Positions 35,059 to 47,043 of a DNA stretch of 64,000 bases are shown piece by piece. The stretch is from the NCBI RefSeq assembly GCF_002575655.3, contig NC_053041.3:370557054-370621053 (forward strand), read 5' to 3'. Numbering within the stretch: the stretch's first letter is position 1; each line of letters opens with the position of its first letter. The notes under the pieces are model-generated. The model did not search any database, was not told the origin of the DNA, and saw only the letters and a program-made list of their open reading frames with translations. The position numbers and the translations under genes are program-made. The stretch is from Aegilops tauschii subsp. strangulata (lineage: Eukaryota > Streptophyta > Magnoliopsida > Poales > Poaceae).

Positions 35059-37676
35059 TGTGGCACCCCGGCTCAGAGAAATCGGAACAACCCGTATTCC
35101 AACCCAGAGATCGAGATGAAGTCTTCTAGAATGCGACACTGCTTGACATAGAACAAATCAGCTCTTATTACAAAGGATGATGAATACATGGGTCTGGTGT
35201 TACAAAGAATCACATCAGCACGACGACACTACGCCTACGATACTACACTTGCTCTATGCTAGCAGCAGAACAACTCGTAGCAGCGGAACACATCTAGCAG
35301 TGGAACAACGACGAAGGTGGTGAACTCCACTCTGCAGGGACTCTGGCTGGGACACAATCTAGCTCGCATGAACGGAAACCACGACAAACAATCAATCAAT
35401 CATGGCATCACCGGCAATATGGCATGACACGTCAGCTCAGTACATTGAATGTACTTGCAAGCTCACAACAACCAAAAGCATCAAGGCAAGACAACAACAT
35501 AGCATTAAACAGGTTAATTAATTAACAACTACTATGATAAGACAACAACTACTATTCCTGATATGAAACTACTACAATACTGATAAACCAACATCTCAGA
35601 TCTCAATAACCATCTCACTCTTGGATATCCGGCCAAGCAATATACCATCTCGATCACCTCATGATCCACCTGATCACCTTGTGATCAAAACAACCACATG
35701 ATCACCTCGTGACCACATTACAAACTGAATGATCATCCTCAAGATCATCTCAACATCATCATCAACATCCTGCCAAACTGTACTGCTCACAATATATCAA
35801 CATATACATCACCTATAAGTCATTCCGTCATGTGAGTGTTGATCGAACGGTGTGACCTAGTACGAACTTATGCCCATGACCGAGGACGCGGCTATCGATA
35901 GATTAAACACACTCTCTGCAGAGGTAGCGCACTTTACCCACACCATAGAACCCATGGCCTCACACTCCCATTCGTGTGGACCAACGGCGTTCCGACAAAA
36001 CTAACCTATCGCAATGACACTCTCCCGGCCACTCCGACCAACTCCCCTTTTGGGCTAAGTCATGGGTGGCCCCATGCCTACCAAAGTCATCAACGGCCAC
36101 CGTTGTGGCAAAACAAAAACGGTCCCAAACGGGGACAAAACGGGCCCTATCCAACTACGGGCACACAAGGTTATGTTTGCTTACCGGGACAGGGTACCGC
36201 ACGCCAATAACCTTCCCTCATTGGAGGCACCGGCGAGAGGCATGACAATAGATCGCATTAGGGCCTTCCCATAAAAAGCAAATGTGGTTGCACTGGAAAA
36301 GCCCGGTTCGGTGGCACCTGACCAACTTAATGACGGAATTTATCCCCAAAAATATAACATTCATAACCGACACTCTGATATCATCTATCAACCTGTAATC
36401 CAAGTCATAGAAATATCCAACAAATAATCCAAAGCATAATATCGTCATATCAAACTACTCCGAGGATGGCACTACTATCATGATGAATCCAAGAATGATA
36501 ATACTACTACTCCAATAGCAAGAACTAGCTATCCAGCTAAGATCCACATGCAAGCATCATCTCTGAAATCATACTCCCAAAACATAATATCAACTATCTT
36601 CATGATGAAAATAATACTAGCCACTAATAATCCAAAGGCACCATGACTTCCAAAGTGATACTCTGAAATATGCTATCAGATACCAACATGAAAATAATCA
36701 TAATAGCCACTAAGAATCCAAAGGCAACATGTCATCCACATAAGATGCAAAATATTAAACCTAGAACTCCAAACAATATCAAGGCAATAGCAAGATGAAA
36801 AATACTCTGAGAAATACCATGAACAAATCACAAGTAGCTAAAACAATATTTTAAACAAGTTCAAATAATTTAACCCATGTCACTGCATTGCAATCATGCA
36901 AATGGAGTGTGCGGTTTGCCTGGGGTGGAAGGATTCACCGGGAGAAAGTGCGAGAAGCTTGCAGAAAGAATCGCCGGAAACTGTTCTCTCCCGGAGGGGG
37001 CTGATTAAGGGCAAGGGCATAATGGTCATTTTCATAATGACAACACATGGTGAAAATGATACCAATAGAACGAGCTTGTTGAGACGAAGAAGTGGGCTTT
37101 GGAATCACCTCATTTGGAGTTAGGATCAAAAAGATATGACCGTTCGTTCGTTAGGCAAAAAACAAATAAAAACTTATTATTTTCTGCTCTTAACCGATGA
37201 ACATTCACAAATAAGGTTTTCATCGCTGGAAAGAGAAAGCGCCTTCTGGGAAATACGCTTTTCTGCAGAGAAAACGTACTTTGGTTATAAACCGCAGGGA
37301 AATGCGCTTTCGACTACAGAAAACGTAAACAACAAAAGACGTGTCCACTTATCCACGTCAGCAGTGGCGGGGCCGGGCCTTGGTCTCGCTGACACACGGG
37401 TTCCACCGCTAACTTCTCTCTCCTCCTCTCTCCTTCTTCTTCTCCTCGACGGGGCGTGACCGAGCAGAGGAGGGGCTCGACGTCAGCGCTCGTCCCGGCG
37501 CCACAGGCCACCTCCGACGACGCGCGGCACACCGATGGACTCGGGACGACCAGCCGCTCCTGCTCGACCCCCTCGCGCTTGCTGAGATGCACTAGAGCGG
37601 GCATGACCTCAGCAGGGGCGGACGGCGGGCACGGGCAACTCCGGGCACGGCGCCACGGCCTTGGAGAGGAGGCGGA

Positions 37677-39238
37677 TGATACGTCTCCAACGTATCTATA
37701 ATTTTTTCTTGTTCCATGTTCTTATATTATCAATCTTGGATGTTTTATTATCATTTTATTGTCATTTTATATCATTTTTTGGTACTAACCTATTGACATA
37801 GTGCCAACTGCCAATTGTTGTTTTCTGCATGTTTTTTACATCGCGGGAAATCAATACCAAACGGAGTCCAAACGTAGCGAAACTTTTTGGAGATTTTTTT
37901 TACCAGAAGACATCCGGTGGGCCAAAGAAGCGCCTGGGGAGTGCTCCGAGGGGAGCACAACCCACCAGGGCGCGCCAGGAGGCCCAGGCACGCCCTGGTG
38001 GGTTGTGTCCACCTCGGGTGCCCCCTGAACCGACTCTTTGCTCTATAAATACCCCAATATTCCAGAAATCCTAGGGGAGTCGACGAAAATCAATTCCAGC
38101 CGCCGTAGAGTCCAGAACCACCAGATCCAATCTAGACACCATCATGGAGGGGTTCACCACTTCCATTGGTGCCTCTTCGATGATGCGTGAGTAGTTCTTT
38201 GTAGACCTTCAAGTCCATAGTTAGTAGCTAGATGGCTTCCTCTCTCTCTTTTGATTATCAATACAATGGTCTCCTGGAGATCCATATGATGTAACTCTTT
38301 TTGCGGTGTGTTTGTTGGGATCGGATGAACTTTGAGTGTATGATCAGATCTATCTTTTTATATCCATGAAAGTTATTTGAGTTTCTTTGATCTCTTATAT
38401 GCATGATTGCTTATAGCCTCGTATTTCTTCTCCGATATTTGGCTTTTGTTTGGCCAACTTGATCTATTTATCTTGCAATGGGAAGAGGTGCTTTGTAGTG
38501 GGTTTGATCTTACGCTGCTTGATCCCAGTGACAGAAGGGGAACCGACACGTATGTATCGTTGCTACTAAGGATAAAACGATGGGGTCTATTTCTACATAA
38601 ATAGATCTTGTCTACATCATGTCATCGTTCTTATTGCATTACTCCGTTTCTCCGTGAACTTAATACACTAGATGCATGCTGGATAGCGGTCGATGTGTCG
38701 AGTAATAGTAGTAGATGCAGGCAGGAGTCGGTCTACTAATCTTGGACGTGATGCCTATATAATGATCATTGCCTGGATATCGTCATGATTATTTGAAGTT
38801 CTATCAATTGCCCAAACAGTAATTTTTTACCCACCGTTTGCTATTATTCTCGAGAGAAGCCACTAGTGAAACCTACGGCCCCCGGGTCTCTTTCTCATAT
38901 ATTTGCCTTTGCGATCCACTTTTCCTTTGCTTTTATTTTTAGTTCTATTAAACCAAAAATACAAAAATACCTTGCTGCAATTTATTCCTATTTTATTTTA
39001 TTTTCTGTTCGATCTATCAATCTACTACAAGTTATTCATGTTCGTTCGCCTATCTTGGGGCACCGCTACCCGAAAGGGATTGACAACCCCTTTTACACGT
39101 CGGGTTGCTGTTGTGTTGCTTGGTTCTCCTACTGGTTCGATAACCTTGGTCTCACAACTAAGGGAAATACCTACCGCCGCTGTGCTGCATCATCCCTTCC
39201 TCTTTGGGGAAATACCGACGTAGCTTCAAGCCGCATCA
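37677..39238 (+). repeat. 5' LTR of the 6.4-kb Gypsy element
   Basis: 1562 bp. Inverted repeat arms of 21 bp (37956-37976 and 37987-38007, one mismatch) lie about 37 bp upstream of a TATA box TATAAATA (38044-38051). The LTR ends at 39238, nine bases before the PBS. Confidence 0.93.
38044..38051 (+). promoter_or_regulatory. TATA box of the Gypsy LTR promoter
   Basis: TATAAATA followed by a C-run and an AT-rich stretch, in the usual plant LTR promoter position. In the 3' LTR the same site is TAAAAATA (42876-42883). Confidence 0.6.
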
Positions 39239-39247
39239 AAAGGAATT

Positions 39248-39265
39248 TCTGGCGCCGTTGTCGGG
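39248..39265 (+). other. Primer-binding site, tRNA-Asp type
   Basis: TGGCGCCGTTGTCGGGGA, differing by one base (T for C) from the site in the two minus-strand Gypsy elements of this window. Confidence 0.85.
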
Positions 39266-39448
39266 GAGGATCTTCAACATATACCAGGTTCCTAATCACA
39301 AATATCATCTCCTCACAATTTACATTATTTTCCATTTGCCTCTCGTTTTCCTCTCCCCCACTTCACAAAAAAATGCCTTTTTATTCGCCCTCTTTTTCGT
39401 TTTCCGTTTTCTCGTCAAAGCTATCCGTGTTCTTGGTTTCTAGTCATA

Positions 39449-40007
39449 ATGGCTAGCTTGTCTACCCCTCCTTTTTCACCAGATTTGAAGTGCTTTACTT
39501 CAAGCAAAGACAAGGAGAAAATTTGAAAGATGCTTGGTATAGGCTTATGGAATCTTATCGTATTTGCAATTTAAAGGGGGACGCTAAGATCTTGCTTCGT
39601 AATTTTACATAGGATTGGCTTTGCATCATAGACAACTCCTAGATTTTACCGCTAAAGGAAATTTTATTGAGCTTGATGCCAATGCTGCCTATGAAATCTT
39701 AGAAGGAATTTTGGGTGTTCCACCTCAAAAGAAGGGGTTCTCTTTTACCCAGGGAGTTCAAATGTTGGACAAACTTGGTGATTTGCATAAACACATGGTT
39801 GAATTACAAAAATATAACGAACCCCTCAATCATCTCAATGATAGCATCAATCACATGAATACTTTGTTTACTCTTTGCAACAAGCGATTGGATATTTTGG
39901 ATCTAAAGATGGTTTCTTTTCCTGAGAATTTAGGGAAGCGTAAAGAGCCTCCCGGGTTTGAGAAAACCCTTACCAAAGTAGCCAAAACTACAGATGACAA
40001 AACTTAG
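39449..40007 (+). pseudogene. Gag remnant with internal deletion and frameshifts
   Basis: ATG at 39449 opens MASLSTPPFSPDL and then loses frame. A second frame gives QRQGENLKDAWYRLMESYR, the conserved plant Gypsy gag segment, and stops near 39611. A third frame (39615-40007) encodes the last part: HHRQLLDFTAKGNFIELDA, VQMLDKLGDLHKHMVELQK and a Lys-rich tail. Compared with a normal gag of this type the central core between the first and second pieces is missing. It cannot make a working Gag; particle proteins would have to come from a relative. Confidence 0.75.
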
Positions 40008-42478
40008 ATCCTTGCTTTATGCCTAGCTAAGGGCGTAAAACTATAGCGCTTGTTGGGAGGCGACCCAATAAATGAAATTTATTTTTTCTTTTTGCTTTCT
40101 GTTCTTGAGTGTTTGTACAATTATGCTACTATTATGATTGTGTTTTTTGTGTTTTAATTAGTGTTTGTGCCAAGTAGAACCTTAGGATCTTCTTTGTTGA
40201 TAGTTGTTTGCTGAAAAAAAACAGAAACTTTCGCGCTCACGAAAACAATTCTCATTTTTAACCAAAGGGCGATAAAATACCAATTCTTTTTCTAGAAGAT
40301 TAATGTACAAATTTCTAAGGTTTTCCTAATTTCTAAAGATTTTTGGAGTTTCAGAAGTATTCAAAATATCCATATTGCTACAGACTGTTCTGTTTTTGAC
40401 AGATTCTGTTTTCTTTGCATTGTGTGCTTATTTTGATGATTCTTTGGTTTTCTTTGATGAGTTTTTGCCATAGAAAAGTTGGAATACATTAGATATAATG
40501 CAAGAATAAATATGCATAGGTTTCAACAGTACTTATAGTAGTGATCTATTTTCTTATACTAACGGATCTCACGAAGGTTTTGTTGGAGTTTTGTGTGATT
40601 GAAGTTTTCAAGTTTTGGGTTATCTTACGATGGATGAAGGAATGAGGAGTAAGAAGAGCCTAAGCTTGGGATGCCCTGGCATCCCAAGCTATTATCCAAA
40701 GAGAGCAAGCAACTAAGCTTGGGGATGCCCCTAGTGGCATCCCCTCTTTCTTCTAACGACCATCCGTATTTTACTCGAATCTATATTTTTATTCGTCACA
40801 TACTATGTGTTTTGCTTGGAGCGTCTTGTATGATATGAGTCTTTGATTGTTTTATTTTGTGTTCTAAGTCTTGATTCCTTGCCGGACACACCTATTTGAG
40901 AGAGCCAAAATTATGCCATGACTTGTTAGAATTGCTCTCTATGCTTCACTTAAATTTTTTATGAGCTATGGATTTGCTCTAGTGCTTCACTTATATCTTT
41001 TTGAGCACGGTGTGCTTTAGTATTTTTGAATAAATGCTCTCTTGATTCACTTAGATTTATCTGAGAGTTAGTAAAATTTTCAATAAATTCTCTCTTGCTT
41101 CACTTAAATTAATTTGAGAGAAAGAAATATTATGCTCATGATATTCACTTATATTTGTTTGAGCTTATCAAAAGCAACACATGAAAATTAGTTCCAAAGT
41201 GATAGGTATCCAAGCAGGATATAATAAAAACTTTCATGAAGATCATTGGACAAAATAAACTTGATTCCTTGTAATAGTTTTGAGATATGATGATGTGATA
41301 TGTGAGTCATGTTGATGAGTAATTATGCTTTAGTAAGAATATTGGTGTTAAGGTTTGTGATTCCCTATGCAAGCACGAAAGTCAATAGTCATGCAATGAA
41401 ATTATATCCTACTTGTGGTGCATTATTCGGTGTTAATTATGCTTAATGCTCGCTTATGAGATCATTCGTTTCTTGGTTGGTCGCTTCTCAATCTTTTGCT
41501 AGCCTTCATTTTGCACTAAGTACTAAGTATGATCACTACTTGTGCATCCAAAAACCTTTATACCAGTTTTGTCACATGAGTCCATATATCTACCTATATG
41601 CGGTATTCTTTTGCCGTTCTAAGCAAATTTGTATGTGCCATCTCTAATTTTCAAAATAAACTTCTCTTTTGTGTTCATACCACTCGCAGAGTGGTGAGGG
41701 GTGGCTAATATTTTCCATGCTAGATGTGTTATTCTCATGATGAGTGTTTATTCACTTTTCATTGCACGAGAGTAAGGAAAAGGTATTAGGGATGCCCAGT
41801 CCCGAAATGAAAGATGAATTTACTTTATGTTGTCGAATAATAAATTCCTTAGAAAGTGTTGGTATGGAGGGCACCCGTGGATACGGTTAGCCAGAGAAAG
41901 TGAAAGTATGGTGGAAAAGGGAATAAACTTTATTTAATGTTTGGGAACCGCCTATGATATATCTAGCATGGAAAGTGTTGGGAACTCTAAGTCGTTTTAG
42001 TTGGTGGGAAAGGCACACCTCCCAAGATGTTTTTATCTCTCAATTTTCGCTTCAAGCTCTGGCACCTCTACAAATCCCTACTTCCCTCCGCGAAGGGCCT
42101 TTCTTTTACTTTATGCAATTTTTATTTTGAATTTGAGTCTCCATCTTCTCTTATAAAAGCACCAACTAGGAGGCACTATGATCGTACTTGAGTATTGGGT
42201 GTAGTTAATATGCGAGTGTGTTTCATGAATGGATCAATGATTGAGCATGATGGGCTAGGGATAACTTATTTTCGCGTTGATATTTTGAAAGACATGGTTG
42301 CTTGTTGGTACACTTGAGTATTTAAGTTATCATGTCAAAACTAGACTATTGCTTTGAATCATATAAAAGTCCAAATGTCCATGCTATAAAGAAAAGAATA
42401 TGATATGACATGTTAGGCAGCATTCCACATCAAAAATTCTGATTTTATCATTTACCTACTCGAGGACGAGTAGGAATT
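40008..42478 (+). other. Long non-coding region of the 6.4-kb Gypsy element
   Basis: About 2.5 kb from gag to the PPT without a convincing gene. It contains a short conserved hairpin word (40047-40068), two inverted-repeat copies of the PPT motif (40662-40690 and 40715-40744) and five TTCACTTA units with paired arms (40934-41164), all of which have counterparts in the related minus-strand element. Confidence 0.7.
40934..41164 (+). repeat. Five inverted-repeat units around a TTCACTTA core
   Basis: Each unit has the core (G/A)(C/T)TTCACTTA(T/A/G)AT flanked by short complementary arms: GCTC/GAGC (40934-40937, 40963-40966), TGCTC/GAGCA (40975-40979, 41003-41007), CTCTC/GAGAG (41037-41041, 41063-41067), CTCTC/GAGAG (41090-41094, 41116-41120) and GCTC/GAGC (41134-41137, 41161-41164). 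The arms differ between units but stay complementary within each. Confidence 0.75.
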
Positions 42479-42492
42479 AAGCTTGGGGATGC
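42479..42492 (+). other. Polypurine tract of the 6.4-kb Gypsy element
   Basis: AAGCTTGGGGATGC directly before the 3' LTR; primes plus-strand DNA synthesis in LTR elements. The same word is in PPT position in the related minus-strand element (27260-27273). Confidence 0.75.
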
Positions 42493-44103
42493 TGATACGT
42501 CTCCAACGTATCTATAATTTTTATTGTTCCATGTTGTTATATTATCAATCTTGGATGTTTTATAATCATTTTATAGTCATTTCATATCATTTTTTGGTAC
42601 TAACCTATTGACATAGTGCCAAGTGCCAATTGTTGTTTTCTGCATGTTTATTACATCGCAGGAAATCAGTAGCAAACGGAATCCAAACGCAGCGAAACTT
42701 TTTGGAGATTTTTTTTACCAGAAGACATCCAGTGGGCCGAAGAAGCGCCTGGGGGTGCTCCGAGGGGAGCACAACCCACCAGGGCGCGCCAGGAGGCCCA
42801 GGCGCGCCAGGAGGCCCAGGCGCGCCCTGGTGGGTTGTGCCCACCTCGGGTGCCCCCTGAACCGACTCTTTGCTCTAAAAATACCCCAATATTCCAGAAA
42901 CCCTAGGGGATTCGACGAAAATCAATTCCATCTGCCATAGAGTCCAGAACCACCAGATCCAATCTAGACACCATCACGGAGGGGTTCACCACTTCCATTG
43001 GTGCCTCTCCGATGATGCGTGAGTAGTTCTTTGTAGACCTTCAGGTTCGTAGTTAGTAGCTACATGGCTTCCTCTCTCTCTCTTTTGATTATCAATACAA
43101 TGGTCTCTTGGAGATCCATATGATGTAACTCTTTTTGCAGTGTGTTTGTTGGGATCGGATGAACTTTGAGTTTATGATCAGATCTATCTTTTTATATCCA
43201 TGAAAGTTATTTGAGTTTCTTTGATCTCTTATATGCATGATTGATTTTAGCCTCGTATTTCTTCTCCGATATTTGGGTTTTGTTTGGCCAACTTGATCTA
43301 TTTATCTTGCAATGGTAAGAGGTGCTTTGTAGTGGGTTCGATCTTACGGTGCTTGATCCCAGTGACAGAAGGGGAACCGACACGTATGTATTGTTGCTAC
43401 TAAGGATAAAACGATGGGGTCTATTTCTACATAAATAGATCTTGTCTACATCATGTCATCATTCTTATTTCATTACTCCGTTTCTCCATGAACTTAATAC
43501 ACTAGATGCATGCTGGATAGCGGTCGATGTGTGGAGTAATAGTAGTAGATGCAGGCAGGAGTCGGTCTACTAATCTTGAACGTGATGCCTATATAATGAT
43601 CATTGCCTAGATATTGTCATGATTATTTGAAGTTCTATCAATTGCCCAACAGTAATTTGTTTACCCACCGTTTGCTATTATTCTCGAGAGAAGCCACTAG
43701 TGAAACCTACGGCCCCCGGGTCTCTTTCTCATATATTTGCCTTTGCGATCTACTTTTCCTTTGCTTTTATTTTCAGTTCTATTAAACCAAAAATACAGAA
43801 AATCTTGCTGCAATTTATTCCTATTTTATTTTATTTGGCGTTCGATCTATCAATCTACTACAATTTATTCGCGTTCGTTTGCCTATCTTGGGGCGCCGCT
43901 ACCCGAAAGGATTGACAACCCCTTTTACACGTCGGGTTGCGAGTATTTGTTATTTGTGTGCAGGGGTTGTGTACGTTGTGTTGCTTGGTTCTCCTAGTGG
44001 TTCGATAACCTTAATTTCATAACTGAGGGAAATACCTACCGCCGTTGTGCTGCATCATCCCTTCCTCTTTGGGGATATACCGACGTAGCTTCAAGCCGCG
44101 TCA
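42493..44103 (+). repeat. 3' LTR of the 6.4-kb Gypsy element
   Basis: 1611 bp. It differs from the 5' LTR by a tandem 18-bp duplication in the loop of the palindrome (42791-42808 and 42809-42826), a TATA box changed to TAAAAATA (42876-42883), and an extra segment of about 33 bp near 43940-43975 that the 5' LTR lacks. The 21-bp arms (42770-42790 and 42819-42839) are a perfect match here. Confidence 0.93.
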
Positions 44104-46036
44104 CCGGAGAGCTCGGGGAAAGGACTAGGGTGGTGGTGGAGGCTCTAGGTGGTGATAGAAGGAGAGGCGGGGCTCGGGCTTGCTCGGATTCGAGCGGATA
44201 GAGGCGGTGGCCATGGTGGCAATGGAGGGCAAGGAGGAGCTCCGGCGATGATCTGAGGGGTCGGGGAGGGCTAGAGGAGCGAGGCGATGTCGATGGTGAA
44301 GCGGGTGCGGTCCGGAGCTGCTTAAATAGGCGGAGGGGGAGGAGGCCGAGCTGGCGTCGCCACGGATGCGTGGCCGGAGCCACGAACGCGTGTGCACGCG
44401 CTCGAGCTCGGAGGTAGACGACGGGAAGGAACAGGGGAGGCTCACGGGGAGGTAGACGATGCCAGGGAGCACGGGGAGGAAGAGATGAACGCCATTAAAG
44501 CTCTGTCGGCACTGTACTCCCATGGGCGCACGGCGGCTAGCGCCGGTAAGGAAGCTGCCGGAGAGGGAGAGGGGTCCAGGGGAATGGCGATGATGAGTGG
44601 AAGACGCTAGAAATGCTCACGCGCGCGAAGACGACGAGAGGAGGAGGTGACGAAGCACAAACGGCGTCCTGGATGCGCGACTGCGCATAGAGCGCGTGAA
44701 ATGGCATGCCAGCTGCGGTCACCACGAGACAATGCATAGGGAGGTCACGAGGGGATTGCAAACCTTGTCTGGTGGCTAGTCCTTCCAGGGTAGAGAATTT
44801 ATGAGTCTATGGCTTGATCTGAGGTGTTGTGGTTGGGTTGGAACTAAGCTCTGAAGTTTGATGTAGCAAACTTGGTTGCGCACTGGTGATCAACAGGGAA
44901 TTGATTGGAGCCAAAGATGTTGTCTGGGGTGATTAACTAAGGAAGGACTAATATCCTGGGGAGTTTGAGGAGAAATGGACCAATAATTAATATAGTTGCT
45001 TTATAAGTGCATATTTGGTCCAGGAAAGGGATTTGGATGATGCACTCACATAGAGAAACAACTTGGGCTGAAATTTGGCAAGGCAGGGTTATTTGGACAT
45101 ATGAAGATGCTGTAAAAATTTCATACCAATTGTACATGCCAAAATGGTACTTGCTTCACAGACATCCTCTCTGTCCAGAAGCTTGGAATAATTTTGGTGA
45201 TCAAATGGCTAAAGAAAATGATCTCAAATTTTGTGGAGATAGGTTTTATGGTCATGAGAATGCTCTCGTAAATTTTCAGCCAAAATGAAGCAATATAAAA
45301 TATACTTGCTTCACAATCTGAAAATATTGACAAAAGCAAAGATTTGGAGCTGTGCTCACATAGATGATTGGATGAAGCTGAAAATTGGAGGAGTGTCATA
45401 ATATGAGCACATGAAGAAGTGTGCAAAATTTCAACTCATTTGGATAACCCTAGCTAGTACTTCCTTCACAATGGCTTCTGTTTGACAGAAACTTTGAAAA
45501 ATTGCTGAGGGGGATTGGCTAGGCAAATAAAGTTGAATTTTGGCATGAGGCAATGATTTGGATGAGATATCATGCCCAAAAAGTTTGGGAGCAATCAAGA
45601 AAGGATAGGTGGAACTTCCTTCACAGAAAGGCACTCTGGACAGAAATGGAGAATAATTATTGGGGAATTATTATTGGGCTAGGACAGGAAAGTTTGGGCA
45701 TATTTGAGCAACATATGACCCAAAGAAATTATGAGAATTATTTGGGAATTTTGGGAGTGACGGAAATATAGGTTGCTTCACAACCTAGGGCAAACAGGGT
45801 TATTCCTTTAATAGAAAAAAGGAATATTCCCTGGAAAAGAATTTTTGGGTTGGGCTAGAATGGAAATGACATGATATTGGGTAAGTTTTGAGAATGATGA
45901 ACCACTTGGGAGAGGAAATGATGATCATCTCCCAGGTTGCAAGGCCACAGAACCACTCCAAAAAGAAAAACAGAGCAAAAACCAAATAAATCAAAGGAAA
46001 AAACAAAAGGGCAAAAAACCAGGCTATTACATTAAT

Positions 46037-47043
46037 ATTGACATAAAAACAATAATACTTCAAGCATACTAGTAAAGCAATCATGTCTTCTCAAAATATC
46101 ATGGCTAAAGAAAGTTATCCCTACAAAATCATATAATCTTGTCATGCTCTATCTTCATCACACAAAGTATTTATCATGCACAACCCCGATGACAAGCCAA
46201 GCAATTGTTTCATGCTTTTGATGTTCTTAAAAACTCACACACAATACATGAGCATGAGCCATGGATATAGCACTATAGAAGGAATAGAATATGATGGTGG
46301 AGGTTGTGAGGAGAAGACAAAAAAGGAGAAAGTCTCACATCGACGAGGCAAATTAATGGGCTATGGAGATGCCCATCAATCGGTATCAATGTGAGTGAGT
46401 AGGGATTGCCATGCAACGGATGCACTAGAGCTATAAGTGTATGAAAGCTCAAAAGAAAACTAAGTGGGTGTGCATCCAACGTGCTTGCTCACGAAGACCT
46501 AGGGCAATTTGAGGAAGCCCATCATTGGAATATACGAGCCAAGTTCTATAATGAAAATTCCCACTAGTATATGAAAGTGATAAAATAGGAGACTCTCTAT
46601 CATGAAGAACATGGTGCTACTTTGAAGCATAAGTGTGGAAAAGGATAGTAACATTGTCCCTTCTCTCTTTTTCCCTCATATTTTTTTTATTTTTTTTCCT
46701 TTTTGGGCTCTTTGGCCTCCCTTTTTTCTTTAGGGCTCTTTGGGCTCTTTTTATTTTTCTAAGTCTGGAGTCTCATCCTGACTTGTGAGGGAATCATAGC
46801 CTCCATCATCCTTTCCTCACATGGGACAATGCTCTAACAATGATGATCATCACACATTTATTTACTTACAACTCAAGAATTACAACTCGATACTAGAACA
46901 AAGATATGACTCTATATGAATGCCTCATGCATATGAGAATGATATGACAATGATGGTGCATGTCATAAAACAGAACGGTGGAAGTTGCATTGCAATATAT
47001 CTCGGAATGGCTATGGAAATGCCATACTAGATAGGTACGGTGG
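46037..47043 (-). other. Gypsy internal non-coding sequence, middle piece
   Basis: Internal DNA of the 36-kb element between its two nested insertions. It has AT-rich text and a pyrimidine-rich stretch with GGGCTCTTTGG repeats (46670-46770). No ORF worth calling. It ends in the TSD GGTGG (47039-47043) of the next insertion. Confidence 0.7.

Larger units (their letters stand above)
37677..44103 (+). mobile_element. Non-autonomous Gypsy element with gag remnant, 6.4 kb
   Basis: The LTRs are 37677-39238 (1562 bp) and 42493-44103 (1611 bp), starting TGATACGTCTCC and ending GC(A/G)TCA. The TSD is GCGGA (37672-37676) and CCGGA (44104-44108), one mismatch. A PBS (TGGCGCCGTTGTCGGGGA, 39248-39265) follows the 5' LTR and a PPT (AAGCTTGGGGATGC, 42479-42492) touches the 3' LTR. 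The internal part has a damaged gag and no pol. LTR start, PPT and internal non-coding text are shared with the 25692-61946 element, so the two are relatives. This is the innermost insertion of the stack and thus the youngest in it. Confidence 0.92.
27410..46031 (-). mobile_element. LARD-like retrotransposon with 4.5-kb LTRs
   Basis: The LTRs are 27410-31962 (4553 bp) and 35059-46031, which is 4541 bp once a nested Gypsy element and its TSD are removed. The TSD is TTAAT (27405-27409 and 46032-46036). A PBS of initiator-Met type (sense TGGTATCTGAGCAG, 35041-35054) next to the right LTR and a purine tract (sense AAGGGGGGAAGG, 31965-31976) next to the left LTR give minus orientation. The internal part is only about 3.1 kb and has no recognisable gag or pol. 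LTRs near 4.5 kb with a short non-coding core match the large retrotransposon derivatives (LARDs, for example Sukkula) described in Triticeae; the exact family is not assigned. Confidence 0.85.
35059..46031 (-). repeat. 5' LTR of the LARD-like element, split by a Gypsy insertion
   Basis: LTR text runs 35059-37676 and resumes at 44104-46031, colinear with the left LTR. The break is within the word GGAGGCGGAGAGC seen intact in the left LTR near 30030. The inserted element occupies 37677-44103 and is flanked by GCGGA/CCGGA. Small differences from the left LTR are scattered along its length. Confidence 0.9.
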
